A stretch of 35,767 nucleotides of DNA from NCBI GenBank assembly GCA_036337765.1, contig JAYZDP010000032.1:1-35767 (forward strand). The letters are read 5' to 3'. This DNA comes from JAYZDP01 sp036337765. Its GTDB lineage: Bacteria > Acidobacteriota > Thermoanaerobaculia > Multivoradales > Multivoraceae. Both the position numbers and the translations under genes were made by a program. Every line of letters begins with the position of its first letter. Position 1 is the stretch's first letter. This document shows positions 19,064-27,631 of this stretch, one piece after another. Below the pieces are notes generated by a model. It was given only the letters and a program-made list of their open reading frames with translations. It made no database searches and was not told the origin of the DNA.

Positions 19064-19582
19064 ATGGAAATCCTCGTCTTCTACGTCTTCGGGACTTTTG
19101 CCGTGGTGGGTGCGTTCGGTGTGGTCCTGAACCGCAATCCGATGTACTCGGCGATCTCGCTGCTTGGCAGCTTCCTTTCGGTAGCTGTGCTGTTCTTTCT
19201 GCGACATGCCGAGTTTCTCGGGATCGTCCAGGTCTTCGTCTACGGCGGCGGCATCATGGTGCTGTTCCTCTTCGTCATCATGTTGGTCAACCTCTACCAG
19301 CTGCGAGAGACGAACCTGTTTGGCACCAACACCCGAGGGGCGTTGGTTCTGGTACTCGTCGTCGCCGCGGTCTTTAGCTACCTGTTGTGGACCGTGGACT
19401 TCGATCCTGCCTTCGCTGATCCTTCGTCGTTCGTGACCGCTGGCCCGGACGGGGCCGAGATGGGCAACTCCGAGGCGGTGGCCTGGACGCTGTATCGCGA
19501 CTATCTGCTGCCCTTCGAGATCGCGTCGATCTTTCTGCTGGTCGCCATGATGGGCGCCGTTATCCTGGGACGAAAGCAGTAG
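19064..19582 (+). CDS. nuoJ: NADH-quinone oxidoreductase subunit J
   Basis: This 172-residue membrane subunit (ND6-like) has five helices. The conserved third helix region reads GIVQVFVYGGGIMVLFLFVIML, containing the pi-bulge segment with Tyr and Gly. A polar loop (about residues 115-140) precedes the last helix, which ends LLVAMMGAVILGRKQ. The gene is 39 bases after nuoI, with a weak ribosome site, and two bases before nuoK. Confidence 0.95.
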   Translation: MEILVFYVFGTFAVVGAFGVVLNRNPMYSAISLLGSFLSVAVLFFLRHAEFLGIVQVFVYGGGIMVLFLFVIMLVNLYQLRETNLFGTNTRGALVLVLVVAAVFSYLLWTVDFDPAFADPSSFVTAGPDGAEMGNSEAVAWTLYRDYLLPFEIASIFLLVAMMGAVILGRKQ

Positions 19583-19584
19583 CG

Positions 19585-19893
19585 ATGGGCGACATCACCA
19601 CTACGCACTACCTGATCCTGAGCTTCGTGCTCTTCTCGATCGGGCTGGCAGGCATCCTGACGCGCCGCAACCTGATCGTTGTGCTGATGTCGATCGAGCT
19701 GGTGCTCAATTCGGTCAATCTGAACCTGATCGCCTTCTCGTACCAGCTGTCCGATCTCACCGGTCAGATCTTCGCGATCTTCACGATCTGCGTCGCTGCT
19801 GGCGAGGCTGCGGTCGGTCTGGGGATCCTGCTGGCGCTGTACCGACTGCGTCACACCACCGAGCTCGACCAGGCTACGGAGCTGAGAGGCTGA
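19585..19893 (+). CDS. nuoK: NADH-quinone oxidoreductase subunit K
   Basis: This 102-residue membrane subunit (ND4L-like) has three helices. Two membrane glutamates required for proton transfer are present: Glu38 in MSIELVLNSVNLN and Glu74 in VAAGEAAVGLGI. Length and spacing match the family. The stop codon overlaps the nuoL start by one base (TGATG). Confidence 0.96.
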   Translation: MGDITTTHYLILSFVLFSIGLAGILTRRNLIVVLMSIELVLNSVNLNLIAFSYQLSDLTGQIFAIFTICVAAGEAAVGLGILLALYRLRHTTELDQATELRG

Positions 19894-21980
19894 TGAAAGA
19901 TCTCATCTGGCTGATCCCGGTCATTCCGTTCGTCGGGGCGTTGCTCAACGGCGTGGTGCTACGTCACCGGATCCCGAAGCAGACCGCCGCATGGCTGGCG
20001 GTGTCTGCGGTGGGCCTATCGTGTCTGCTGTCGATCGGCGCGGTCGCGAGCTACATGGGTAGCCCGGAGCACGAGCACCACGAGGGCTACGAACAGGTCC
20101 TCTACAACTGGATTCCGGCCGGGATGCTCGAGCGGGTGGAACTTGAGTCCGACGCTACGACCCTGGCGGACTTCAACGTCAGCCTCGGCTTTCTGCTCGA
20201 TCCCCTGTCGTCGGTGATGCTGCTCTTTGTCACCTTTGTCGGCACCCTGATCCACATCTACTCGATCGGCTACATGGCCCACGAGGACGGCGTGCAGAGG
20301 TTCTTCACCTACCTGAACCTCTTCATGGGCGCCATGCTCATGCTGATCCTGGGCAACAACTACCTGGTGACGTTCGTCGGCTGGGAGGGAGTCGGGCTGT
20401 GCTCGTACCTCCTGATCGGCTTCTACTATAAGGAAGAGTTCCCGCCCTACGCCGGGCGCAAGGCGTTCATCGTCAACCGGGTCGGCGACTTTGGGTTCGT
20501 GCTGGGTCTTCTGGCATTGGTCACGTACTTCGGCACCCTGAACTACACCGAGCTATTCCCTCGGGTGATCGAGAACATCGAGCTGGCCGAGTCGTCTTTC
20601 CTCGGCCCGGTGACGGTGATGGGCTTCATCACCGTGTGCCTGTTCATCGGTGCGATGGGCAAGAGCGCGCAGATCCCGCTCTTTGTCTGGTTGCCGGATG
20701 CGATGGCCGGCCCGACTCCCGTCTCCGCCTTGATCCACGCGGCCACGATGGTGACCGCGGGCGTCTACATGGTGGCGCGCTCGAACGCGCTGTTCCAGAT
20801 TGCTCAGGGCACGTCGATGTTCGTCGCGATCATCGGCTGCGCGACCGCGATCATGGCGGCCACGATCGGTATGGCGCAGACCGACATCAAGAAAGTCCTG
20901 GCCTACTCGACCGTCTCGCAGCTCGGCTACATGTTCCTCGCCTGCGGCGTCGGTGCCTACATCGCAGCTATCTTCCACGTCTTCACCCATGCCTTCTTCA
21001 AGGCACTGCTCTTCCTCGGCTCCGGCTCGGTGATCCACGCTATGGGCGGCGAGCAGGACATGCGGCACATGGGTGGGTTGCGCAAGTACATGCCGGTGAC
21101 CTACAAGACGTTTCTCGTCGGCACGATCGCGATCGCGGGCATCCCGCCGCTCGCGGGATTCTTTTCGAAGGACGAAATCCTTGCGGCGACCTTTCTGGAG
21201 CACCGCTACATCCTGTGGGGCATCGGGATTTTCACCGCGGGGCTGACCGCAATGTACATGTTCCGCGTCGTCTACCTGACCTTCTTCGGCGAGTTCCGAG
21301 GTACCGAAGAGCAGCGCAACCACCTGCATGAGTCGCCGACGATGATGACCATGCCGCTCGTCGTCCTCGCGGTCGGCGCGGTGCTCGCGGGCCTCATCGG
21401 TATTCCGAAGGGTATGACCTTCAACCTCGCAGACATCAACCTGTTTCATCACTTTCTCGAGCCTGTGATCGCGGTGCTGCCGCACGCGGGTGAGCACCCA
21501 CACCTGAGCCTGGCTGTCGAGTGGACGCTGATCGTGATCTCGGTCGGCGTCGCTGCGGGTGGCATCTTCCTCGCGCGTCGCAACTACGGCGGCGACGTTG
21601 GCCTGGGGCTCGGCGAGGGATGGGCGAAGCGCTACCCCGGCATCCACCGGGTACTGGTTGGCAAGTACTACGTCGACGAACTCTATGACAAGACCGTCGT
21701 CGGGGGCACTTGGAGTCTGGCGCGGCTCTTGTACCGCTTCGACGCCGCGATCATTGACGGCGTCTTCGTCAACGGCGCGCGCCATTTCACGGTCGGCGTC
21801 GCCCTGCTATCTGGCTTCTTCGACAAGTACGTCGTTGACGGCCTGGTCAACTGGATGGCCTGGCTCCTTCAGCAATTCTCCCTGATGCTCCGCAAGGTGC
21901 AGACGGGCCTGGTTTCGCAATACGCCCTGGTCGTGGTCATCGGTGTCCTGGCACTGGTGGCAATGGTGGTCATCCTGTAG
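19893..21980 (+). CDS. nuoL: NADH-quinone oxidoreductase subunit L
   Basis: This 695-residue antiporter-like subunit is at the far end of the membrane arm. The key glutamate lies in VTFVGWEGVGLCSYLLIGF. The lysine-bearing helix is AMGKSAQIPLFVWLPDAMAG, followed by PTPVSALIHAATMVTAG. The downstream half contains the expected KDEILAATF segment, a long lateral-helix region and C-terminal helices. No frame breaks are seen. An N-terminal loop with alternating His and Glu (EHEHHEGYEQ) is present but common in the family. Translation is coupled to nuoK. Confidence 0.97.
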   Translation: MKDLIWLIPVIPFVGALLNGVVLRHRIPKQTAAWLAVSAVGLSCLLSIGAVASYMGSPEHEHHEGYEQVLYNWIPAGMLERVELESDATTLADFNVSLGFLLDPLSSVMLLFVTFVGTLIHIYSIGYMAHEDGVQRFFTYLNLFMGAMLMLILGNNYLVTFVGWEGVGLCSYLLIGFYYKEEFPPYAGRKAFIVNRVGDFGFVLGLLALVTYFGTLNYTELFPRVIENIELAESSFLGPVTVMGFITVCLFIGAMGKSAQIPLFVWLPDAMAGPTPVSALIHAATMVTAGVYMVARSNALFQIAQGTSMFVAIIGCATAIMAATIGMAQTDIKKVLAYSTVSQLGYMFLACGVGAYIAAIFHVFTHAFFKALLFLGSGSVIHAMGGEQDMRHMGGLRKYMPVTYKTFLVGTIAIAGIPPLAGFFSKDEILAATFLEHRYILWGIGIFTAGLTAMYMFRVVYLTFFGEFRGTEEQRNHLHESPTMMTMPLVVLAVGAVLAGLIGIPKGMTFNLADINLFHHFLEPVIAVLPHAGEHPHLSLAVEWTLIVISVGVAAGGIFLARRNYGGDVGLGLGEGWAKRYPGIHRVLVGKYYVDELYDKTVVGGTWSLARLLYRFDAAIIDGVFVNGARHFTVGVALLSGFFDKYVVDGLVNWMAWLLQQFSLMLRKVQTGLVSQYALVVVIGVLALVAMVVIL

Positions 21981-22004
21981 AGGAACGCCGCGGCGGAGGA
22001 AGAC

Positions 22005-23624
22005 ATGTTCGACAGTTTGCCGATTCTCTCGATCATCGCGTACACCCCGCTCGCGGGTGCGCTGGTCATTCTGCTCTTCATGCGCAAGGCAGGCGACGTT
22101 GCGGTCCGCAACTGGGCGACCGGTGTCGCGTTCGTCGACTTCCTTATCTCGGTTCCATTGTGGTGGGAGTTCGACCGAACCGCGGGCGGCCCCGGAAACG
22201 CCGAGGACCTCTTCCAGTTCCGCGAGAGTGCGTCTTGGATCCCGTCGATCGGCGTGAACTACGAGTTCGGCGTCGACGGCATCTCGGTTCTTCTGATTCT
22301 TCTCACGACCGTGCTTGGAGTCCTTGCATTTCTGTCGTCGTGGAGCGCGATCGGTACCCGGCAGAAGGAGTACTACGTATTTCTGTTGCTGCTGCAGACC
22401 GGAATGATCGGCGTCTTCTGCGCCCTGGACTTCTTTCTCTTCTACGTCTTCTGGGAAGTCATGCTGGTGCCGATGTACTTCCTGATCGGCATCTGGGGGG
22501 GACCACGCAGGCTCTACGCGGCGATCAAGTTCTTCCTCTACACCCTGGTCGGCTCGGTGCTCATGCTCCTGGGTATCCTGGCGCTCTACTTCTTCAACCA
22601 GGACGGTCTCCTGGGTTGGGAGGGCCTCGGCAACGACGCCACCTTCTCGATCCTCAAGTTCCATGAGATCGGCTCGCAGATGCCGGCGGACCTGCAGTTC
22701 TGGGTGTTCCTGTCGTTCTTCGTCGGCTTCGCCATCAAGGTGCCGATGTTCCCCTTTCACACTTGGCTGCCTGACGCCCACGTCGAGGCGCCCACGGCGG
22801 GTTCGGTCATCCTCGCCGGCGTGCTCTTGAAGATGGGCACCTACGGCTTTCTGCGCTTCTCGCTGCCGATCCTGCCCGACGCCACCCACGAACTTCTGCC
22901 AATGATGATCGGCTTATCGCTCATCGGCATCGTGTACGGAGCGCTGGTCGCGATGGCGCAGAAGGACATGAAGAAGCTGGTGGCTTACTCGTCGGTGAGC
23001 CATCTCGGGTTCGTCATGTTGGGAATGTTCGCGCTCAACCCCGCCGGGCTGAACGGGTCGATCCTGCAGCAGATCAACCACGGTCTGTCCACGGGAGCCC
23101 TCTTCCTGCTCGTCGGCATCGTGTACGAGCGTCGCCACACCCGAATGATCGCCGAGTACGGTGGCATCTCGCAGAAGATGCCGGCCTATGCAACCTACTT
23201 CTTGATCATCACCATGGCCTCGATCGGCCTGCCGACGCTCAACGGCTTCATCGGTGAGTTCACTATCCTGGTCGGTGCCTTCAACCGCTCCTGGGTCTGG
23301 GCCGCGATCGGTGCTCTGGGCATCGTTTTGGGCGCTGCCTACATGCTGTGGATGTTCCAGCGCGTCTTCTTCGGGCCCCTCGACAATCCGGAGAATGAAG
23401 GCCTCGAGGATGTGAACGGGCGCGAGATCGCCTATCTCCTCCCGCTGGTGATTCTCTGCTTCTGGATCGGCCTCTACCCGAAGCCCTTTTTTGAGTTCCT
23501 CGAGAAGCCGGTGAACTACATCGTGGCCAAGGTCGATGCCGACTATGCGGCGGCCTTCGCCGCCGCCGAAGAGCTGCCGACGGCCGATCCTCAGGGCGAC
23601 GTCCTGGCAGGTGCCGGGGAGTAG
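22005..23624 (+). CDS. nuoM: NADH-quinone oxidoreductase subunit M
   Basis: This 539-residue antiporter-like subunit has the conserved glutamate in FLFYVFWEVMLVPMYFLIGIW and the lysine helix AIKVPMFPFHTWLPDAHVEA, then KKLVAYSSVSHLG. ATG 22005 follows GGCGGAGGAAGAC, which contains a good ribosome site. It starts 24 bases after nuoL and ends three bases before the nuoN start. The C-terminal 30 residues are Ala/Glu-rich (AAFAAAEELPTADP), a milder version of the low-complexity tail seen on NuoC. Confidence 0.97.
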   Translation: MFDSLPILSIIAYTPLAGALVILLFMRKAGDVAVRNWATGVAFVDFLISVPLWWEFDRTAGGPGNAEDLFQFRESASWIPSIGVNYEFGVDGISVLLILLTTVLGVLAFLSSWSAIGTRQKEYYVFLLLLQTGMIGVFCALDFFLFYVFWEVMLVPMYFLIGIWGGPRRLYAAIKFFLYTLVGSVLMLLGILALYFFNQDGLLGWEGLGNDATFSILKFHEIGSQMPADLQFWVFLSFFVGFAIKVPMFPFHTWLPDAHVEAPTAGSVILAGVLLKMGTYGFLRFSLPILPDATHELLPMMIGLSLIGIVYGALVAMAQKDMKKLVAYSSVSHLGFVMLGMFALNPAGLNGSILQQINHGLSTGALFLLVGIVYERRHTRMIAEYGGISQKMPAYATYFLIITMASIGLPTLNGFIGEFTILVGAFNRSWVWAAIGALGIVLGAAYMLWMFQRVFFGPLDNPENEGLEDVNGREIAYLLPLVILCFWIGLYPKPFFEFLEKPVNYIVAKVDADYAAAFAAAEELPTADPQGDVLAGAGE

Positions 23625-23627
23625 ATC

Positions 23628-25085
23628 GTGGAAGGCTTCGACGCCGCTAACTTCCAGTATCTCGGTCCAGAGATCCTGCTCGCCTCCTCCGGGTTGGCGC
23701 TTCTGGTCTGGTGCACGATCGGGCGCGAGGAAGGCAAGAACCGGGTCTCGGTGATGTGGGCCTTCATCAGCCTGATCGCTGCGGCCTTTTACGCCACCTA
23801 CATCCACGCTGACGCCGCTAAGCCGGAGTCGATCCTCGCGGGCAGCTTCGTTCTGGACGGCTTCGCATGGGTGTGGAAGATCGTGATTCTGGTCGCCACG
23901 GCAATCACGGTGCTGCTGTCGCAGCGTTTCGTCGAAGACTCCAACTACCGCCCCGGCGAGTTCTACGCGCTCCTGATGTATGCCGCCACCGGCATGATGT
24001 TCATGGTCGGCGGCTTCAACCTGATCGCGATCTGGATCGGCCTCGAGCTGATGGCGCTGTCGAGCTACGTGCTCGCCGGCTACTTCAAGCAGGAGCTCAA
24101 GTCGAACGAGGCGGCGCTGAAGTACTTCGTGCTCGGGGCGCTCTCGAGCGGCATCATGCTCTATGGCATGTCGCTGCTCTACGGCGGTACTGGGTCGGTA
24201 CGGCTCGACGAGATCGCTGCTGCCAGTCCCAGCGGTGAGCCGGGTTATCTGATCTCGATCGGCTGGGTGATGATGGCAGTCGGGCTCCTCTTCAAGGTCG
24301 CCGCGGTCCCGTTCCACGTTTGGACCCCGGATGTCTACGTCGGCGCCCCGACGCCAATCACGGCGTTTTTGGCGGTTGCTTCGAAGACCGCATCCTTCGC
24401 GATCCTGGTCCGGATCTTCTACCAGGGAATCCCCGGGCTGGCCGAGGACTGGCAGATGGTCGTCGCCACGGTGGCGATCGTCACGATGGTGTGGGGGAAC
24501 CTCGCCGCTCTGACCCAGACCAACGTCAAGCGGCTACTCGCCTACTCGTCGATCGCCCACGCCGGCTATGTGCTCGTCGGGGTGCTCGCGATCAACGAAA
24601 TCGGCATGTGGGCGATCGTCTACTACCTGCTCGCCTACAGCTTCATCACCCTTGGCACCTTCGGCACGGTGATCCTGCTCGAGCGCAAGGACTATGCCGG
24701 CGAGACCTGCGACGACTACGCCGGTCTGGCGGGCCGGTCGCCCTTCCTCGCCGCGATGATGCTGGTTTTCATGCTCGCCCTGACCGGCATCCCGCCGACC
24801 GGCGGTTTCGTCGGCAAGTTCTACCTTTTCGCCGCGGCGATCGAGGCGGGGTGGACCTGGGTGGCGGTTATCGGCGTCTTGATGAGTGCGGTGTCGCTCT
24901 ACTACTACTTCCGGATCGTCGTTTACATGTACCAAAAGGACGAAACGGAATCGACGCCAAAGCCGCTGCGCGAGCCGGTACTACAGGGCGCAATCCTCAT
25001 CTGCTTCTTGCTGACGATGGCACTGGGTCTGTATCCGGCTCCGTTCATCGAGTTCGCCAAGGCGGCAATGCTGCCTCTCCCATAG
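23628..25085 (+). CDS. nuoN: NADH-quinone oxidoreductase subunit N
   Basis: This 485-residue antiporter-like subunit is the last of the eleven nuo genes. The key glutamate is in IAIWIGLELMALSSYVL and the lysine in LLFKVAAVPFHVWTPDVYV, followed by KRLLAYSSIAHAGY. The start is GTG 23628, three bases after the nuoM stop. Length matches the family. No intrinsic terminator with a T-run is seen after the stop. Confidence 0.96.
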   Translation: MEGFDAANFQYLGPEILLASSGLALLVWCTIGREEGKNRVSVMWAFISLIAAAFYATYIHADAAKPESILAGSFVLDGFAWVWKIVILVATAITVLLSQRFVEDSNYRPGEFYALLMYAATGMMFMVGGFNLIAIWIGLELMALSSYVLAGYFKQELKSNEAALKYFVLGALSSGIMLYGMSLLYGGTGSVRLDEIAAASPSGEPGYLISIGWVMMAVGLLFKVAAVPFHVWTPDVYVGAPTPITAFLAVASKTASFAILVRIFYQGIPGLAEDWQMVVATVAIVTMVWGNLAALTQTNVKRLLAYSSIAHAGYVLVGVLAINEIGMWAIVYYLLAYSFITLGTFGTVILLERKDYAGETCDDYAGLAGRSPFLAAMMLVFMLALTGIPPTGGFVGKFYLFAAAIEAGWTWVAVIGVLMSAVSLYYYFRIVVYMYQKDETESTPKPLREPVLQGAILICFLLTMALGLYPAPFIEFAKAAMLPLP

Positions 25086-25327
25086 GGAGGAACCTCAAGC
25101 TCTCGGGGCTTGCGGAGAGTTGTGCTCCGTAAAGCCACTGCTTCGCTCGGGCCACGGTAGTGCACTCCTTCCGACGTTCTACGAGTCCCACCGCGAGATG
25201 CTCTTTGGCCTGCCTGGCGGTCACCTCGGGGTGGTGAAGCCCGCTACTGTGGTTCGATACTGCGCTGGTGGCAGCCTTGTGGTGGTTCCATCGATAGGGC
25301 CAGCGTGGTGGCGAGCGATCGCGATTC
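25086..25327. other. Intergenic region after nuoN, no gene recognised
   Basis: About 240 bases with no convincing coding frame. A weak inverted repeat (CAAGC and GCTTG around TCTCGGG near 25096-25112) has no T-run, so it is not called a terminator. The region may contain the end of the nuo transcript. Confidence 0.5.
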
Positions 25328-25462
25328 GTGCTGCTCGGTGTCGCTTTCGTACTTCTCGGAGTGGCGTGGAGTCTGCTCGTACTTTCCGATAAGTTCCCGC
25401 CGCTCCAGGGACGTTTGATCTATCGAGCCGACGTCGGCTTTGTTGCCGAGACGCCCAGATGA
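25328..25462 (+). CDS. Possible 44-residue single-helix membrane protein
   Basis: A short frame from GTG 25328 to TGA 25460-25462 encodes one strongly hydrophobic helix (LLGVAFVLLGVAWSLLVL) followed by a basic segment (PPLQGRLIYR). The pattern recalls the first helix of small DUF2905-type proteins, but their second helix is missing. No ribosome site is evident and the start is uncertain. It could be a remnant or chance; the clear hydrophobic stretch is the only support. Confidence 0.22.
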   Translation: MLLGVAFVLLGVAWSLLVLSDKFPPLQGRLIYRADVGFVAETPR

Positions 25463-25468
25463 TCGAGC

Positions 25469-26884
25469 CTAGAGAGTCTTCAGGTATTCGAGCACGGCGC
25501 GTCGCTGCTCTTCGCTGAGCCTTTCTGGGAATCGGTGGCCAGAGGCGCTTTGGCTGGCGACGGCAGTGTCATAGATCTGGCGCCTCGCTCGATCGTCGAG
25601 TCCGTCTGGCATCGCGTCGAGCGCCTGGATCAGGAGTCCCCCGTGCCCCTCGTCGTAGCCATCTGGGTCCAGACGGCGCCACAGGCTCGGCCGGTCATCG
25701 GGGTGCAACATGTGCCACAGCGTCGGGACGGAGCCGTTGTGGAGGTAGGGCGCGGTCGCCCAGATGCCGTCTAGCGGCGGCGCCACGTAGCCGCCGGTCT
25801 CGATCTTCACCGGGTGCGCGCCGTAGTTCGAGAACCAGCCTTCGTTGTACTTCTGCTTGGAGGCTGGCTGGATGGCACGGTGGCGGATCGGATCGGTGCC
25901 GGTGTCGGCGATCGGGATGGTGCGCTCCGGATATGTCGGGTTCTCGCCGTAGGTGCCGTGGCAGGCTGAGCAGACCCGCTCGAAGGCGATGCGACCTTCG
26001 CCGGCCAGACTCTCGTCGATCGCGAACGGGTAGGGCGGAATCGGCACCGACTCGATGAAGCTGCGGATGACCTCGAACTCGTCCTCCCAGGACCGAATCC
26101 GATCGCCAGAAAGGCTCGGTGCCATGGTGAACTGCATGAGGGTACGCGTCGACTTCGGGGCCATGCCGTCCCAGTAGATGCGGCTCTTCTTGCGAAAGTG
26201 CCACCAGGGTGGGGCGTCGATGGTGTTGTGCACGAAGGGCTGGCTGAACTGCGGCGGCATGACCTGGTTGAGGTCCTTGTCGCGCATCCCGCCCAGCAGG
26301 ATGCTGTACATGGTTGCGTTGGTCGTGCCCCGACTGAAGTTGAGAGGAAAGAGCGACAGCATGCCGCGAATGTCGGTCTTGCCGGGCGCTCTCATCGCCC
26401 GCAGAGAAGTGAGATCTCGCACCATGCCCGACAGATCTTGTTCGGTGTTCGCGATTCCGGCGATCACCCGGCCTGCCACCTTGCCGCCATGGCAGGCGAG
26501 GCAGTTCGGATAGAGGCGCCCTTCGTCGTCAGCGGTATATCCCCGTGGCAGGATCGCTTCGATGCCGCTGCCGAGCTCCTCGCCGCGCTCGATCAATCCG
26601 TATCGGGCGTAGGTGAGATCCCGTCGCTCGACCGGCGTTGCCTTCGCGGCAGCCGTACGGTCCTCGCCCTGCCAGACTTCCCAGAGGCTTGACAGCTCCT
26701 CGAGGGTGAACGCCTCGATCGATAGAGGCCGGTGAAGGAGCAGCTCCAGCCCCGGATGGAGCTCTTCGCTCGAGGTGTCGGTGCGCTCGGCCCCGAGCGC
26801 CGGCCAGGGACAAAGTCCCGCTGCGAGCCGAGCCGAAAGGAGCGCTTCCGGCCCCGACCTACGGTTCCTTGCGAGTCGTCGCAT
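25469..26884 (-). CDS. Di-heme c-type cytochrome, RoxA/cytochrome c peroxidase-like
   Basis: This 471-residue protein has two heme c attachment motifs, CLACH (128-132) and CSACH (305-309). The C-terminal region (GGYVAPPLDGIWATAPYLHNG, then SVPTLWHML) is the pattern of the RoxA-type rubber oxygenase and related di-heme proteins of the bacterial cytochrome c peroxidase superfamily. Heme c implies a periplasmic location. The N-terminus (RRLARNRR, then a weak hydrophobic stretch with LAAGLCPWPALGA) could be a signal sequence, though its core is interrupted by Arg19, so the start is not certain. Reaction unknown: peroxidase, oxygenase and electron carrier all fit. It is flanked by nuoN (convergent) and atpZ (divergent), which suggests but does not prove a respiratory role. 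Confidence 0.83.
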   Translation of the reverse strand: MRRLARNRRSGPEALLSARLAAGLCPWPALGAERTDTSSEELHPGLELLLHRPLSIEAFTLEELSSLWEVWQGEDRTAAAKATPVERRDLTYARYGLIERGEELGSGIEAILPRGYTADDEGRLYPNCLACHGGKVAGRVIAGIANTEQDLSGMVRDLTSLRAMRAPGKTDIRGMLSLFPLNFSRGTTNATMYSILLGGMRDKDLNQVMPPQFSQPFVHNTIDAPPWWHFRKKSRIYWDGMAPKSTRTLMQFTMAPSLSGDRIRSWEDEFEVIRSFIESVPIPPYPFAIDESLAGEGRIAFERVCSACHGTYGENPTYPERTIPIADTGTDPIRHRAIQPASKQKYNEGWFSNYGAHPVKIETGGYVAPPLDGIWATAPYLHNGSVPTLWHMLHPDDRPSLWRRLDPDGYDEGHGGLLIQALDAMPDGLDDRARRQIYDTAVASQSASGHRFPERLSEEQRRAVLEYLKTL

Positions 26885-26932
26885 CGTTGGAAGGACTCTA
26901 GCGTCTCTCGGTCCGCCAGCGCTTCCCTCCAG

Positions 26933-26946
26933 CTACACTGTCGAGA
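26933..26946 (+). promoter_or_regulatory. Possible -10 element for leaderless atpZ transcript
   Basis: TACACT at 26933-26938 (TANNNT form) stands seven bases before ATG 26947. No ribosome site lies in between, so the mRNA may start at or near the start codon. The divergent cytochrome gene has TAGAGT ten bases before its own start on the other strand. No -35 consensus is clear for either. Confidence 0.3.
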
Positions 26947-27228
26947 ATGCCGTCCCGGGAAGAGCGCCACCAGAAGCATCGGGAGCGGATGAAGGTCCTC
27001 GACCTCTCCGCCGTTGGTCTTGCTTTTCCGATCGCGATGGCCTTCGGCTACTTCGTCGGCCGCATGATCGGCGGTTGGTTCGATGCGGCACGGATCGGGG
27101 GAATGATCGGACTCTTCTTCGGTATCGCGGGTGGGTTCTACAATTTCTTGAAGCTCGTCATGCGGTTCAGCCCGCCGTCGCAGCCGCCGTCCGACGACGC
27201 GGCCGATGCCGATGCCGATGGCGAGTAG
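26947..27228 (+). CDS. atpZ: AtpZ/AtpI-family ATP synthase accessory protein
   Basis: This 93-residue protein has a basic N-terminus (EERHQKHRERMK) and two transmembrane helices (about 20-40 and 50-72) with glycine-rich faces (GYFVGRMIGGWFD, GGMIGLFFGIAGG), the pattern of AtpZ. It ends in an acidic Pro/Asp/Ala tail. The family is linked to c-ring assembly and magnesium or calcium transport beside F-type ATP synthase genes. It leads a four-gene operon and overlaps atpI by 23 bases. Confidence 0.85.
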   Translation: MPSREERHQKHRERMKVLDLSAVGLAFPIAMAFGYFVGRMIGGWFDAARIGGMIGLFFGIAGGFYNFLKLVMRFSPPSQPPSDDAADADADGE

Positions 27229-27631
27229 CATCGAGCGCGCGACAGAGCCCGAGCGGGTAGTGCGGCGCGTTGAAGTCTCTGCCCTGATCCTTGCCTTGGC
27301 CGGGCTCGCCTTCTTTGCCACCAGATCGCTGGTGGAGGCGGTCTTCTTGACTCTGGGAGCGGGCATCAGTATCGTTTCGTTCCGCGGTCTCAGGGCCCTG
27401 GTTGGGCGCCTCGGAGCCCCGGGAAAAGGCAAGCCGGACGATCGGAGCAGGCGAAGAATCTGGCTCCGTTTCTCCCTACTGATACTCATCCCTCTCACAA
27501 CTCTCTGGTTGGATTCCGCGCGCACGCTGGCCCTCCTGGTCGGCTTTTCCGTCATCCCCCTAGCGCTCGTTTCAGAAGGCTTCTACCAGATCTACGTTGG
27601 GCTGACTGTAGGTAAAACACATGGCAGCTGA
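27206..27631 (+). CDS. atpI: ATP synthase subunit I
   Basis: This protein of up to 141 residues has four predicted helices: two N-terminal (SALILALAGLAFFATRSLVEA, TLGAGISIVSF) and two after a basic loop (LRFSLLILIPLTTLWL, LALLVGFSVIPLALVSEGFY). The layout matches the AtpI chaperone that helps assemble the c-ring. Three in-frame ATGs, 27206, 27212 and 27218, come from a GATGCC repeat; 27218 gives MASSIER and may be the real start. It overlaps atpZ by 23 bases and atpB by 11. Confidence 0.75.
   Translation: MPMPMASSIERATEPERVVRRVEVSALILALAGLAFFATRSLVEAVFLTLGAGISIVSFRGLRALVGRLGAPGKGKPDDRSRRRIWLRFSLLILIPLTTLWLDSARTLALLVGFSVIPLALVSEGFYQIYVGLTVGKTHGS

Noticed and set aside
22914..24317. Long minus-strand frame of 467 codons opposite nuoM and nuoN
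   Set aside because: Same kind of antisense shadow, with no domain pattern.
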